A DNA stretch of 45,679 nt from Deltaproteobacteria bacterium (GTDB taxonomy: Bacteria; Desulfobacterota; Syntrophia; Syntrophales; Smithellaceae), in NCBI GenBank assembly GCA_026388535.1, contig JAPLJP010000133.1, positions 1-45,679 of the forward strand, read 5' to 3'. The translations under genes and the position numbers were made by a program. This document shows positions 45,130 to 45,679 of the stretch, in pieces (the stretch's first letter is position 1; each line of letters begins with the position of its first letter). The notes under the pieces are model-generated. The model did no database searches and was not told the origin of the DNA. It was given only the letters and a program-made list of their open reading frames with translations.

Positions 45130-45456
45130 TTGAAAAAATTAATTTATCTCAAAGATGTTGTTACTTTGCTGTTGGACGAGAATAAATGCACCGGCTGCGG
45201 AATATGCATGGATGTTTGTCCCCATGACGTATTTAAAATGAATAGTTCACACGTAGCAATCCAGAATCGGGATGCCTGTATGGAATGCGGAGCATGCAGT
45301 TTGAACTGCCCGGCTGACGCTATTTCAGTAAAATCAGGTGTCGGCTGTGCCGCCGCGGTTATAAATTCCATGTTGGGGAGAAACGGCGGCGAATGTTGTT
45401 GTGGTCCGGATACCGGCGGCACAACTGCCAATACTAAAGGTGGCTGTTGCAGCTGA
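45130..45456 (+). CDS. hgcB: 2[4Fe-4S] ferredoxin HgcB
   Basis: CTGCGICMDVCPHDVF and CMECGACSLNCPADAIS clusters, extra Cys (VGCAAAV, ECCCG), C-terminal vicinal CC; TTG start with TAGGAG upstream. Confidence 0.93.
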   Translation: MKKLIYLKDVVTLLLDENKCTGCGICMDVCPHDVFKMNSSHVAIQNRDACMECGACSLNCPADAISVKSGVGCAAAVINSMLGRNGGECCCGPDTGGTTANTKGGCCS

Positions 45457-45679
45457 TATAATATCTCAATACTAGTCTAAATGAATCGGAGATTATTTGC
45501 GGCTTAATACAAAGATATTTAATTATGTATACTCCGGACTGAAGCACCGTTTACTTAGATTTAGATTTAGGACCGTTAAATTTTTCAAAAATCCAAAACG
45601 GCACACCGACCGGATTAAGACTCGTAAACTTTTGTTTACACAATATGTAATTTTCAAGTTTCTTGATTTAGTAGCTGTG

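Noticed and set aside
1-45679. Alternative genetic code with UGA as a sense codon
   Set aside because: Several intact genes here (for example buk at 2158-2160) end in TGA, so UGA is a normal stop.
1-45679. tRNA, rRNA, prophage or integrative element
   Set aside because: No tRNA/rRNA signature, integrase, transposase or phage structural gene was recognised in the ORF translations or by reading the sequence.

Overview
This 45.7-kb window looks like ordinary chromosome from an anaerobic, Syntrophales/Desulfobacterota-like bacterium; the taxonomy is inferred from gene content only. Most of it is housekeeping or accessory metabolism: a phosphate butyryltransferase / ACT / butyrate kinase set, a divergent GAPDH, a 1427-aa PEP/pyruvate-binding protein, alanine racemase, Ddl, tandem diguanylate cyclases, SelD, a PFK-2/FBPase-2-like protein, Mop, ThrC, MobB and FKBP. 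Main points: (1) A minus-strand operon (about 40.8 to 29.9 kb) joins a complete oleABCD head-to-head hydrocarbon module to a private type-II fatty-acid-synthase set (KS, ACP, FabG, dehydratase, FabI-like) and two CrtI/RetSat-like FAD oxidoreductases. It has a consensus promoter and a roughly 210-nt structured leader. This is the best candidate for an undescribed pathway. (2) hgcAB, the mercury-methylation gene pair, lies at 43963-45456 behind a MarR-type regulator with a Cys-rich tail and a perfect palindromic operator at its start codon. (3) selD carries an in-frame UGA followed by a perfect hairpin; the ORF track truncated this selenoprotein. (4) The ptb-like gene at the left edge has an in-frame UGA. 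(5) There are two families of intergenic repeats: a MITE-like element of about 120 bp with terminal inverted repeats, and a modular two-hairpin repeat. (6) Unusual single proteins include a seven-zinc-knuckle nuclease, a desulforedoxin domain with a histone-H1-like tail, and an alanine racemase with a large extra C-terminal domain. All homology calls come from recognising motifs in the supplied translations; no searches were run.
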